A DNA stretch of 64,000 nt, taken from contig CAILMF010000066.1 of the NCBI GenBank assembly GCA_903835235.1, forward strand, positions 62,001 to 126,000. The letters run 5' to 3'. A model generated the notes under the pieces. The model had not been told where the DNA came from. It worked only from the letters and a program-made list of their open reading frames with translations, and did not search any database. The position numbers and the translations under genes were made by a program. Positions 25,249-33,555 of this stretch are shown one piece after another (position 1 is the stretch's first letter; every line of letters starts with the position of its first letter). Origin of the DNA: an uncultured Rhodospirillales bacterium. Lineage in GTDB: Bacteria > Pseudomonadota > Alphaproteobacteria > Acetobacterales > Acetobacteraceae.

Positions 25249-25980
25249 CTACAGGAACCAGTGCCCCGTGGCGGCGAAGTTCGCCTCCACCTGGGCGCCA
25301 ACGGAGGCCCAATCCACCGCATGGCCGGCGCCGGCATCGCCGAAGGCCCCCACCGCGGCCAGCACATCCGCCTGACCAGCCACCAGGTGCAACTCGCCGG
25401 AGGCCACCGGCAGCACCGCCTTGTAGCCAGCCGTGCCATCCACCTCGCCCGTGGTGCCGGCGCCGCTGCCGGCCGCCACGCTCTCGCCGTGGACCACCAC
25501 CTCCTTCGCGGTCAGCGGCGTGATGCCGTTGAAGATCGCCTGCGCGTTCGGGTCGCTGGCGGCAAAGTGGAAGGTCTCGGTGTAGCGGATATTGCCGTTG
25601 GCATCGGCGGTGGGGAATTGCGCGGCGCCGGTGTGGTCGTGCCCTGACGTGCCGTGGTCATGCGCGGAATCCGCGGGGTTCAGGCTCAGGTTCAGCTGGA
25701 TCGGCCCATAGGTCGCCAGCCCCTCCCCCAGTTCCACGAAGCCGTCATGGTCGGTGTCCTGCGCCAGCTTCGGCGTCGTCGCCTTGCTGTCGTCGTCGAA
25801 GCCGTGGATGTGCTGGATATGCACCTGGCCCGGCTCCAGGCCACTCGCCTGGATGTCCACCGTCACGCTCTGCGTGACGCTGTCCAGCAGCACCGTCGCC
25901 TTGCCGGCCACGCCCGAATTGTTGAGCGCGATGAAGTCGGTCTGGTAAACCTGCATGCCGTTCTGCAGAAAATCGGCCAT
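25249..25980 (-). CDS. CHRD-domain-like protein with an EF-hand-type loop
   Basis: 243 residues from ATG 25980, preceded by GGAGCGACAC. No signal peptide is visible. The first part (FIALNNSGVAGKATVLLDS, later PGQVHIQHIHGFDDD) resembles the CHRD beta-domain with its HxxHxH-like pattern. A single calcium-loop sequence DTDHDGFVELGEG (about 100-112) is embedded. A His-rich stretch HDHGTSGHDHTG follows. The C-terminal VDWASVGAQVEANFAATGHW is unassigned. Lacking a signal peptide, it could be secreted by a non-Sec route or be cytoplasmic. Function not established. Confidence 0.75.
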   Translation of the reverse strand: MADFLQNGMQVYQTDFIALNNSGVAGKATVLLDSVTQSVTVDIQASGLEPGQVHIQHIHGFDDDSKATTPKLAQDTDHDGFVELGEGLATYGPIQLNLSLNPADSAHDHGTSGHDHTGAAQFPTADANGNIRYTETFHFAASDPNAQAIFNGITPLTAKEVVVHGESVAAGSGAGTTGEVDGTAGYKAVLPVASGELHLVAGQADVLAAVGAFGDAGAGHAVDWASVGAQVEANFAATGHWFL

Positions 25981-26065
25981 GTCGTGTCGCTCCTGGAAGT
26001 TGGCGGTCCCAGGGGCGCTACGGTCCGGCAGCGGCGCCGGACGCACAGCTCACGGAGGCGTCATC

Positions 26066-26464
26066 CTGACTGGCCCCAGCGCGCCCCAGGCGCACAACAT
26101 CCCACTGAAGCAATGGCCGCGCGCCTGGCTGGTGGCCGCCACCTCGGCCTATCGCCAGGCCATGGGCGAAGGCCACCGCGACGCCACCGCCATGCTGCGC
26201 GCGGTTGAGGCGCTGCTGGCCGCCGACGCCCCACGGGCGGAGGCAGCGGCCATGGCGCGCATCATGGTCGCCGCCGTCTCGGCCCAGCATGGCGACTGGT
26301 TCTGGGCCCCGGCCACTGCCATGGAAGCCCGGCGCGAGGCCTATTGGCGGCAGCGCAACACCTGGCCACCGCCCACCGACCCCGCCCGCTGGCCGGCCGA
26401 ACTATGGCCGCCCGAGCCGGAAGGCGGCGCCGAGGCCGCCCTCCGAAGGCTGTTGAGCGGCTGA
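26066..26464 (+). CDS. Hypothetical protein, possible CTG start
   Basis: About 132 residues with protein-like composition (LKQWPRAWLVAATSAYRQAM; HGDWFWAPATAMEARREAYW). No family was recognised. There is no ATG, GTG or TTG near the likely N-terminus. GGAGG at 26054-26058 stands seven bases before CTG 26066, which is the best-placed candidate. Upstream in-frame ATGs (25955 and 25979) overlap the divergent CHRD gene and would add an implausible Arg/Ser-rich leader. The TGA stop lies inside the first bases of a dispersed repeat, so the present C-terminus may have been set by that insertion. Confidence 0.5.
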   Translation: MTGPSAPQAHNIPLKQWPRAWLVAATSAYRQAMGEGHRDATAMLRAVEALLAADAPRAEAAAMARIMVAAVSAQHGDWFWAPATAMEARREAYWRQRNTWPPPTDPARWPAELWPPEPEGGAEAALRRLLSG

Positions 26465-26545
26465 CTCACGCCTTAGGAGCCTGCGCCCCTCCGGCGGTCA
26501 GACGCTGCGAACGGCTGACTCACGCCTACGGGGCCTGCGCCCCAG
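26457..26545 (+). repeat. Dispersed palindromic repeat, copies 7 and 8 (second partial)
   Basis: Copy 7 (26457-26505) begins GCGGCTGACTCACGCC and ends GGTCAGACGC. Copy 8 (26512-26545) has only the left part, ACGGCTGACTCACGCC. The TGA at 26462-26464 ending the upstream gene is formed by GGCTGACTC of copy 7. Confidence 0.8.
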
Positions 26546-26551
26546 CGCGCT

Positions 26552-27415
26552 TCACCCCTTGGCGATGAACTTCTGCGCCGCCGCCTCATAGGCCGCATAG
26601 CCCAGCGTGTCGCGGAACTCCGCGGTCGGCAGCGCGCCGGCCGCTTCGCTGGCGCCGGCCGCAATCGCCGCCAGACCAGCCTTGATCCCCGCCATGGCCG
26701 GCGACAGCATGCCGGTCGGGAAGGTGCCGATCTTGAAGCCCAGCTTCGACGCCTCGGCCTGGCTCGGGCAGGCGCGCGCGCCGCCCGGGGAAAGCACCGC
26801 GAAGGAAGGCCGCCCCTTGGCCGCCGCCACCGCGCGCAGCACTTCGGCATCATCGGCGGGGCTGTCGAGGAACAGGATGTCGGCGCCCTCCTCGACATAC
26901 ATTTCTATGCGGGCCACCGCCTCGTCGATGCCCGCCGTCGGGCGGCAATCGGTGCGGGCGAGGATCAGGATGCCGCTGTCCTTCGCGGCTTCCACCGCGG
27001 CGCGCACCTTCATCCGCGCTTCCTCCCGCGGAATGCAGGGCTTGCCGCCGGCGGTCAGCGCGCGGGGCGTGATCTTGTCCTCGATCAGGATCGCCGCCGC
27101 ACCCGCCTGGCCATAGGCGCGGACCGTGCGCTGCACGTTCATGGCGTTGCCATAGCCATGGTCGCCATCGGCCAGAATCAGCAGGTCCGGCGCGGCGCGA
27201 TGCACCATGGTGAAGCTGTCGAACATCTCGCCGAAGGAGATCAAATCCAGGTCGGCCCCGCCCAGCCGGCTGGCGGCGCAGCAGGACCCCGACAGGAAGG
27301 CGGTCTTGAAGCCGGCCGCGGCGGTCATCTTGGCGCTGATGCCGTCCCACACCGCGGGCATCGCAACCAGGCCAGGCTCGCGCAGCAGGGCGCGCAGGCG
27401 TTCGGGGGCAGTCAT
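26552..27415 (-). CDS. Isocitrate lyase / PEP mutase family enzyme
   Basis: 287 residues from ATG 27415, with GGAGAG upstream. The TIM-barrel start is VAMPAVWDGISAKMTAAAGF. The metal site is ILADGDHGYGNAMNVQRTV, the next conserved acid is AAAILIEDKITPRAL, and ILARTDCRPTAGIDEA follows. These fit the oxaloacetate decarboxylase / carboxyphosphonoenolpyruvate phosphonomutase-like subgroup. The KKCGH motif of true isocitrate lyases is absent. A 2-oxoacid C-C lyase acting on a substrate brought in through the neighbouring Bug receptors is a reasonable guess only. It precedes Bug receptor no. 2 in the direction opposite to transcription. Confidence 0.85.
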   Translation of the reverse strand: MTAPERLRALLREPGLVAMPAVWDGISAKMTAAAGFKTAFLSGSCCAASRLGGADLDLISFGEMFDSFTMVHRAAPDLLILADGDHGYGNAMNVQRTVRAYGQAGAAAILIEDKITPRALTAGGKPCIPREEARMKVRAAVEAAKDSGILILARTDCRPTAGIDEAVARIEMYVEEGADILFLDSPADDAEVLRAVAAAKGRPSFAVLSPGGARACPSQAEASKLGFKIGTFPTGMLSPAMAGIKAGLAAIAAGASEAAGALPTAEFRDTLGYAAYEAAAQKFIAKG

Positions 27416-27485
27416 GGGCGTTCTCTCCGGTTCGTTGATGGCGCCGAGGTTAGGCGGCAATCGCCCGCCCGCCTACTGGCCGCGC

Positions 27486-28454
27486 CTACTCCTGGGCAAT
27501 GCCGGCGCGGCGGATCAGGTCGCGCCACATCGGCACTTCCCGCGCCACGCGGTTGGCCAGTGCCTCCGGCCCGCGCGCGCCACTCACGTTGAACCCCGCC
27601 GCCAGCAGCTTCGCCTTGGTCCCGGGCTCATGCACCACCTTCAGCGTGGCATCCGCCAGCTTGCCGACAATGGCCGCCGGCGTGCCCAGCGGCAGGAACA
27701 TGCTGATGAAGGTCTCCGAGACGAAATCCGGGTAGCCCAGCTCCTGCATCGTCGGCACATCCGGCAGGTCCGGGAACCGCTCGCTCGCGGTCACCGCCAG
27801 CGCCCGCAGCGTGCCGCCCTTCACCTGAGACAGCGCCGGCGGCAGGGAGGTCGCGCCCACCTGGGTGGTGCCCGCCAGAAGCGCCTGCACCGCCAGGCCG
27901 GCGCTGTTATGCGCCACCTGCACCAGCTCGATCCCCGTGCGCAGCCGCAGCAACTCGGCCGCCAGATGCGGCGTGGAACCACTGCCGGGATTGGTGAAGT
28001 TCAGCCCGCCAGGTGTTGCCCGCGCCTTGGCCACCAGCTCCGCCATGCTGGTGATGCCGCTATCCGCCCGCGCCAAAAACACGTTGGGCGCCGCGCCGAG
28101 TTCGGTGACGGGCATGAACTCGTCCACGCTGTAGCCGGCATTGCGGAACAGGCTGACATTCACCACGAAGCCGGTGGAGGTGACCAGCACGGCATAGCCA
28201 TCGGCCGGCGCCCGTGCCGCCACCGCCACGCCGATATTGCCGCCGGCGCCGCCGCGATTTTCCACCACCATGGATTGCCCGAGCACGCCGCCCAGCCCCG
28301 GCGCGATGACACGGGCCATCACATCGGTCGGCCCACCCGGCGCGGTCGGCACGATCAGGCGCACGGCGTGGTCGGGCCAGCTTTGCGCCCGGCCCACGCC
28401 CGGCAACAACGCCGCCGCCAGCCCCGGCAGCAGCCGGCGCGTCAGCTTCTCCAT
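27486..28454 (-). CDS. Bug/TctC-family periplasmic receptor (no. 2)
   Basis: 322 residues from ATG 28454 (GGGGAGGG upstream). Signal peptide EKLTRRLLPGLAAALLPG, then VGRAQS. Family stretches: RLIVPTAPGGPTDVMARVI, VENRGGAGGNIGVAVAAR, FTNPGSGSTPHLAAELL. It lacks the aspartate usually found in the substrate loop (LLAGTTQVGATSLPP in place of the usual DxN), so its ligand specificity may differ from the other receptors here. It ends about 70 bp before the PEP-mutase-like gene on the same strand, which may share its transcript. Confidence 0.9.
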   Translation of the reverse strand: MEKLTRRLLPGLAAALLPGVGRAQSWPDHAVRLIVPTAPGGPTDVMARVIAPGLGGVLGQSMVVENRGGAGGNIGVAVAARAPADGYAVLVTSTGFVVNVSLFRNAGYSVDEFMPVTELGAAPNVFLARADSGITSMAELVAKARATPGGLNFTNPGSGSTPHLAAELLRLRTGIELVQVAHNSAGLAVQALLAGTTQVGATSLPPALSQVKGGTLRALAVTASERFPDLPDVPTMQELGYPDFVSETFISMFLPLGTPAAIVGKLADATLKVVHEPGTKAKLLAAGFNVSGARGPEALANRVAREVPMWRDLIRRAGIAQE

Positions 28455-28601
28455 GGCGAAATCCCTCCCCAGGGCGCGGCTGCCCGGCATGGGGCGCCGC
28501 TTGGCGGCAATGATGCGAAGCCGCGCGCCCCGGCGTCAATCTTGTCGGCAGCGGCCGGCCGGGCCTAGGCTCGGCCCCAAGCATCAAGGAAGGAAACGGC
28601 C

Positions 28602-29678
28602 ATGAGCCAAGCACAGGTCTTCGCCGGCGTGGTCCGCTGGCCCGGCGGCGCCAACCTGGCCTCGCCCCCCGGCACGCTGGGCGGCGTGTTCCGCCTGGCC
28701 GTCGGCGGCACCGAATGGGAGCACCTTTCGCGCGGGTTGCCGGCCGAATGCCACGTGCCCTGCATCACCGTGGACCCGCATGACAGCACGCGCATCTATG
28801 CCGGCACGCAGGAAGGCCCCTATGTCTCCACCGACAGCGGCAACAGCTGGGCGCGGCTGAACTTCCCGCACTCGGATTTGCAGGTCTGGGCCATCGCGGT
28901 GCATCCGCAGAACCCGCGCAAGCTCTATGTCGGCACCTCGCCGCTCGGCGTCTTCATCTCGGACGACGCCGGCGGCAGTTTCCGCCGTGCCAAGGGCGCC
29001 GAGCTGCCGGAAGTGGCGGACATGCGCGGCTTCCGCAACCGTGTCATGCGCTTCGCCTTCAACCCGACGCGGCCGGAGGAGATGTACGCCGCGCTGGAAG
29101 TCCGCGGCGTCATCCGCAGCACGGATGCCGGCGAGAGCTGGACCGATTGCAGCGACCACCTGATCGCGCTCGCCGAGCAGGAGCACCTGAAGAGCGCCAT
29201 CATCACCACGCACACTGCGGAAGGCATGCTGGACGTGCACGCGCTGACCATCAGCCCGGCCGAGCCGGAGATGCCGATCCTGGCGCTGCGCATGGGGCTG
29301 TTCCGCAGCGAGGACCACGGCGCCCACTGGACCGACCTGGAGATGCGCAAGCGCACGCCGATCTTCTATGGCCGCGACGTCCGCGTCTCCCCGCACGACG
29401 CGCGGACGCTGTATGCGACCATGTCCACCAGCGCCATCGGCGCCACCGGGCAGGTCTGGCGCAGCACGGATCTCGGCCGCAACTGGGCGCGCTTCGATGG
29501 GCCTACCAAGGCCGAGAGCACCATGATGGCCGCAGTGCCCAGCCCCAGCGACCGGCGCGTGGTCTATGCCGCCGCGCGCAAGGGCCAGGTCTTCGGCACG
29601 CAGGATGAAGGCGCCACCTGGCAGGACGTGCCGCTGCCGCAGGGCTGCACCGCCGTAATGGCGCTGGCCGTCACCTGA
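28602..29678 (+). CDS. Asp-box beta-propeller (sialidase-like) protein
   Basis: 358 residues, no signal peptide; ATG 28602 is preceded by AAGGAAACGG. Six Asp-box type motifs are spaced through the chain: STDSGNSW, SDDAGGSF, STDAGESW, SEDHGAHW, STDLGRNW and TQDEGATW. They predict a BNR-repeat beta-propeller related to VPS10/sortilin-type and sialidase folds. The catalytic Arg triad of sialidases was not identified, so enzymatic sialidase activity is not claimed. It lies alone between divergent and convergent neighbours; a cytoplasmic binding or lyase-like role is possible but unproven. Confidence 0.83.
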   Translation: MSQAQVFAGVVRWPGGANLASPPGTLGGVFRLAVGGTEWEHLSRGLPAECHVPCITVDPHDSTRIYAGTQEGPYVSTDSGNSWARLNFPHSDLQVWAIAVHPQNPRKLYVGTSPLGVFISDDAGGSFRRAKGAELPEVADMRGFRNRVMRFAFNPTRPEEMYAALEVRGVIRSTDAGESWTDCSDHLIALAEQEHLKSAIITTHTAEGMLDVHALTISPAEPEMPILALRMGLFRSEDHGAHWTDLEMRKRTPIFYGRDVRVSPHDARTLYATMSTSAIGATGQVWRSTDLGRNWARFDGPTKAESTMMAAVPSPSDRRVVYAAARKGQVFGTQDEGATWQDVPLPQGCTAVMALAVT

Positions 29679-29720
29679 AGCGGGTTGGGCGGCGGGCCAC
29701 CCCGCCGCCGCCACCCAGGA

Positions 29721-29866
29721 GCGGCCGCTGCGCGCCTGCGGCGATCAGGCGACCAGGAGCGGCTGATTCACGCCTCCGGCCGCTGCGCACCTGCGGCGAT
29801 CAGGCGCTACCCATGCGGCTGATTCACGCCTCCGGCCGCTGCGCGCCTGCGGCGATCAGGCGCTAC
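29721..29866 (+). repeat. Dispersed palindromic repeat, three tandem copies (9-11)
   Basis: A right-half copy lies at 29721-29751; complete copies at 29759-29810 and 29815-29866 both read GCGGCTGATTCACGCC, TCCGGCCGCTGCGC and then GCGGCGATCAGGCGCTAC. The two full copies differ at only one position in the shared stretch, suggesting recent duplication. The TAG stop of the molybdopterin subunit on the minus strand (29863-29865) is formed by the CTA at the right end of copy 11. The array fills most of the 184-bp gap. Confidence 0.9.
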
Positions 29867-32172
29867 GCCTGCAACAGCGCCCAGACCCGCGGCGCCGTCA
29901 GCGGCATCTGCGCCGCATCCGCCGCCGCGGCATGGCCGCCGCGGGCCAGCGCATCCGCCACCGCGTTCACCAGCGCCGGCGTGGCACCGATGGTGCCCAA
30001 CTCGCCGACGCCCTTCACCCCCAGCGGGTTGTTCCGGCACGGCACGCTCTGGTCCAGCGTGGTGCGGTAGTCCGTCACCATGTCGGCGCGCGGCATGGCA
30101 TAGTCCATGAAGCTGGCGGTCAGCGGCTGGCCGCTCTCGGGGTCATAGACCACCTGCTCCATCAGCGCCTGGCCGAGGCCCTGCGCCGCGCCGCCGACGA
30201 TCTGGCCTTCCACCACCATCGGGTTCACCACGTACCCGGCATCATTCGCCGAGGCATAGCTGGCCACCGCCACCTCGCCAGTCTCCGGGTCGATCTCCAC
30301 CTCACAGACGTGGCAACCATTCGGCCAGGTCGGGCCGGAAACGCTGTGGCTGATATCCATGAAGATGCGGCCTTCCGGCTGCTTCGCCGCCAGGGCGTAC
30401 AGCCCCACCTGCTTGTCGGTGCCGGCCACCCGGATGACGCCAGCCTGGTATTCCAGGTCCACGGCGGCAGCTTCCAGCTCCTCCGCCGCCAGGTCCTTGG
30501 CCGCGTCCACCGTCCGCTCGGACGCCACCTTGATGGCGCTGCCGGCGGTAAACAGGCTGCGCGAGCCGGCGCTGCCGAAGCCGCTGCCACGGTCGCTGTC
30601 GCCCAGCACGACCTTGATCTGTTCGATCGGCACGCCGAACACGTCCACCGCCAGCTGCGCGTAGCTGGTGGCGATGCCCTGGCCCATCGCCTGGGTGGTG
30701 GCATAGACCTCGATCTCGCCTTCACCCTTCACGGCCACGGTCACGCGTTCCTCGAACACATTGCCGCCGGTCCATTCCAGGAAGCTGGCCATGCCGCGCC
30801 CCCGCAACTTGCCAGCCGCCTTGCTGGCCGCGGCCCGAGCGTCAAACCCGCCCCAATCCGCCAGCGCCAGGCCCTGGTCCAGCAGGCTTTCAAACGCGCC
30901 GCTGTCATAGGTCTGGCCCATGGCATTCTTGTACGGCATCGCCGCGCTCGGGATCAGGTTGCGCCGGCGCAGCGCCGCGGGGTCCAGGCCCATCTTGCGC
31001 GCCGCCGTGTCCATCAGGCGCTCCACCAGGAAGATCGCCTCCGGCCGCCCGGCGCCGCGATACGGCGCGGTGGTGGAGGTATGCGTCAGCAGCGCGGTGA
31101 AGCGGAAGTCGACGCAGCCGATGTCATAGACGCTGGTGCTGACCCAAGGCCCGATCAGCAGTTGAATGGCCACGCTGGCCGGGCGCGGATAGGCGCCCAT
31201 ATTGGCCAGCGTCCGCACCCGCAGCGCCAGCACGCGGCCGGCGGCATCCAAGGCCATCTCCGCCCGGCTCTCGGTGTCCCGCCCATGCGTGGCGCTGAGG
31301 AAATCATCCAGCCGCGTGCCCGCCCACTTCACCGGCCGCCCTACCTGGCGCGCGGCGAAGGCGACCACCGCGTCCTCCGGATACAGCCCGGTCTTCATGC
31401 CGAAGCCGCCGCCGACATCGCCGACCAGCACGCGCACCTGTTCCGGCGCAATGCCCAGCACTTCCTTGGCCAGTGTATCCCGGGCGCCGGAGGGCATCTG
31501 GCTGCTCAACCGCAGGGTGAAGCGCCCATCCTCGAACTGCGCCAGCACCACCCGCGGCTCCATGGAAACCGGCGCCAGGCGCTGGTTCACCAGGTCCAGC
31601 CCCACCACATGGGCAGCAGCGGCAAAGGCGGCATCGGCCGCGGCGGTATCGCCATAGGCGGTCTGCGCCACCACATTGCCGGTGGCGGCCGGCCAGACCT
31701 GCGGCGCGCCCGCGGCGGCGGCGGCCTGCAACCCCGTCACCGCCGGCAACTCCTCGTATTCCACCTCCACCAGCTCGGCGGCGTCGCGCGCAATGGCGAC
31801 GCTCTCGGCCACCACCGCCGCCACCGGCTCACCGACGAAGCGCACCACGCCGCGTGCCAGCATGGCCCGGCTCGGCGCCGCCAGCGGCGAGCCATCCGGC
31901 CGCTTGAACGGCAGCGCGGTCACGAACTCCTTCACCCCGGCCGCGGCCAGGTCATCGCCGGTCAGCACCGCCAGCACGCCGGGCATGGCCAGCGCCGGCG
32001 CCACGTCCACGCTCAGCAGCCGCGCATGCGCATGCGGCGAACGCAGGAACACCAGGTGCGCCTGGCCCGGCAGCGAAAAATCATCGGTGAAGCTGCCGAC
32101 GCCGGCGAGCAGCGCCCGATCCTCAATCCGCTTCACCGACTGGCCGCTGCCGAACCGCCCAAACTCCGCCAT
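29863..32172 (-). CDS. Xanthine dehydrogenase-family molybdopterin-binding subunit
   Basis: 769-residue large subunit of a molybdenum hydroxylase. The a/b-hammerhead domain is near the start (RIEDRALLAGVGSFTDD, LPGQAHLVFLRSPHAHA). The cofactor-binding core contains GDVGGGFGMKTGLYPEDA and the active-site loop PYRGAGRPEA, which is the form II CoxL-like version rather than the AYRCSFR of true CO dehydrogenase. The catalytic glutamate is in KGVGELGTIG near the C-terminus. The iron-sulfur and FAD subunits normally encoded alongside are absent from both sides. The substrate is unknown; aromatic or aldehyde oxidation is possible. Confidence 0.9.
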   Translation of the reverse strand: MAEFGRFGSGQSVKRIEDRALLAGVGSFTDDFSLPGQAHLVFLRSPHAHARLLSVDVAPALAMPGVLAVLTGDDLAAAGVKEFVTALPFKRPDGSPLAAPSRAMLARGVVRFVGEPVAAVVAESVAIARDAAELVEVEYEELPAVTGLQAAAAAGAPQVWPAATGNVVAQTAYGDTAAADAAFAAAAHVVGLDLVNQRLAPVSMEPRVVLAQFEDGRFTLRLSSQMPSGARDTLAKEVLGIAPEQVRVLVGDVGGGFGMKTGLYPEDAVVAFAARQVGRPVKWAGTRLDDFLSATHGRDTESRAEMALDAAGRVLALRVRTLANMGAYPRPASVAIQLLIGPWVSTSVYDIGCVDFRFTALLTHTSTTAPYRGAGRPEAIFLVERLMDTAARKMGLDPAALRRRNLIPSAAMPYKNAMGQTYDSGAFESLLDQGLALADWGGFDARAAASKAAGKLRGRGMASFLEWTGGNVFEERVTVAVKGEGEIEVYATTQAMGQGIATSYAQLAVDVFGVPIEQIKVVLGDSDRGSGFGSAGSRSLFTAGSAIKVASERTVDAAKDLAAEELEAAAVDLEYQAGVIRVAGTDKQVGLYALAAKQPEGRIFMDISHSVSGPTWPNGCHVCEVEIDPETGEVAVASYASANDAGYVVNPMVVEGQIVGGAAQGLGQALMEQVVYDPESGQPLTASFMDYAMPRADMVTDYRTTLDQSVPCRNNPLGVKGVGELGTIGATPALVNAVADALARGGHAAAADAAQMPLTAPRVWALLQA

Positions 32173-32395
32173 GCACCCAAACCCCTGCGCTGAATTTCAG
32201 CGCCAAGATCGCGTGGCCGGCCGGCCGCGGCAAGCCCACCCGGGCGGGGCCACGGGTTATCTCAACGGCATGAGGCTGCGCCTCGGGCCGAGCGCCCGAA
32301 CGGGCGCCGCCGGCCGTCCGGCGCAGCCAAGCGCGCGTAGGCGCGCGTCTCGCCGGAGGCGTGCCTGCGGCACGACGCGCCTGAGGGCCAGAAAA

Positions 32396-32436
32396 ACTGA
32401 TACCTGCGGTCAAGGAACTTGGCCGCTGGTATCAGT
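32396..32436 (-). terminator. Rho-independent terminator of Bug receptor no. 3
   Basis: Outer arms ACTGATACC and GGTATCAGT pair perfectly over 9 bp and inner GCGG/CCGC extend the stem. On the minus strand the hairpin is followed by TTTTTC (complement of 32391-32396). The TGA stop of the receptor gene (32432-32434) lies inside the stem. The remaining 220 bp up to the next gene hold a GCGCCCG/CGGGCGC hairpin near 32290 and no gene. Confidence 0.85.
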
Positions 32437-33403
32437 CGGCCTTGATGCCGGCGAAGCGGATCACCTCCGCCCATTTATGGATCGCATCGCTCAGAATCTT
32501 GCCGAACTCCGCCGGCGTGCCGCCCAGCGGCGTACCGCCGAGGTCGATGATCTTCGCCCGCACATCGGCATCGGCGACGGCGGCATTCAGCTCCCGGTTC
32601 AGCAGGGTCACGATATCCGCCGGCGTCCCGCGCGGCACGCCGATGCCGGCGAAGCCGCTGAGCTCATAGCCCGGCACGAAGGTGGCCAGGGTCGGCACCT
32701 CCGGCAGCACGTCCAGCCGCGCCGCCGTGCTGACCGCCAGCGGCCGCAGCTTGCCGGCCCTGATCTGCTCGATCGCCTCCGACACCGGGCTGAACACCAC
32801 CTGGATATGCCCGGCCAGCAGGTCGGCCACGGCCGGTGCACCACCCCGATAGGGCACATGCAGCAGGTTCACATGGGCCATCATCTTGAACATCTCGGCC
32901 GCCAGGTTCTGCGGCGTGCCGCTGCCGGCCGAGCCATAGCTGACCTTGTCCGGGTTAGCCTTGATATGGGCGATCAGCTCCGGGATCGTCCGCACCGGCA
33001 GCGACGGATTGACCACCACCACATAGGCCAGCCGCGCCGCGCCGATCACCGGCGTGATGTCGCGCAGGAAGTCGAAGGGCAGGTTGGGGTACAGCGTCGG
33101 GTTGATGGCGTGCGGCGAGACGACCTGCAGCAGCGTGTAGCCATCCGGCGCGGCGCGGGCGACCATCTCGGTGGCGATGTTGCCGCTGGCGCCGGGGCGG
33201 TTGTCCACGATGAACTGCTGGCCCAGCCGGTTCGACAGCCATTGGCCCATCAGCCGGCCCTGGATGTCGGTGGCGCCGCCGGCGGAAAAGCCAACCAGGA
33301 TGCGCGCGGGGCGGGACGGGTAGGTCTCCGCCCTGGCCAGGCGCGGCCCGCCCAGTGCTGAAGCCGCAGCCAATCCCATGAGCGAACGGCGTGTGCCTGC
33401 CAT
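32432..33403 (-). CDS. Bug/TctC-family periplasmic receptor (no. 3)
   Basis: 323 residues from ATG 33403 (GGGAGGCG upstream). The frame is open further upstream but without a signal peptide there. The N-terminus AGTRRSLMGLAAASALGG, ending LARAE, is a signal peptide with a twin-arginine-like RR. Family stretches: RILVGFSAGGATDIQGRL, VDNRPGASGNIATEMVA, YGSAGSGTPQNLAAEMFKM. The C-terminal FAGIKAD is followed immediately by the terminator. No transport partner is nearby. It lies downstream of the 2OG oxygenase gene on the same strand (152-bp gap). Confidence 0.9.
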   Translation of the reverse strand: MAGTRRSLMGLAAASALGGPRLARAETYPSRPARILVGFSAGGATDIQGRLMGQWLSNRLGQQFIVDNRPGASGNIATEMVARAAPDGYTLLQVVSPHAINPTLYPNLPFDFLRDITPVIGAARLAYVVVVNPSLPVRTIPELIAHIKANPDKVSYGSAGSGTPQNLAAEMFKMMAHVNLLHVPYRGGAPAVADLLAGHIQVVFSPVSEAIEQIRAGKLRPLAVSTAARLDVLPEVPTLATFVPGYELSGFAGIGVPRGTPADIVTLLNRELNAAVADADVRAKIIDLGGTPLGGTPAEFGKILSDAIHKWAEVIRFAGIKAD

Positions 33404-33555
33404 GATGTCGCCTCCCTCGGCCTGCGCCCATTGGCGGAGGACCTCCGCGGGCGTCTTGTGGCGGCAGGCTACAGGCAGGCCGGACGGCTCGGCAAGGATG
33501 GCGGCATCAGCTCCCCCGGCAACCGGTCCGGCCAGGGCTGCCGGGGCTTGCCGGC

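Noticed and set aside
28602-29678. Calling the Asp-box protein a functional sialidase
   Set aside because: Asp boxes are structural; the Arg triad and catalytic Tyr/Glu pair were not identified.
29721-29866. CRISPR-like array from the triplicated repeat
   Set aside because: Copies are separated by 4-7 bases only, and the same element occurs singly elsewhere.
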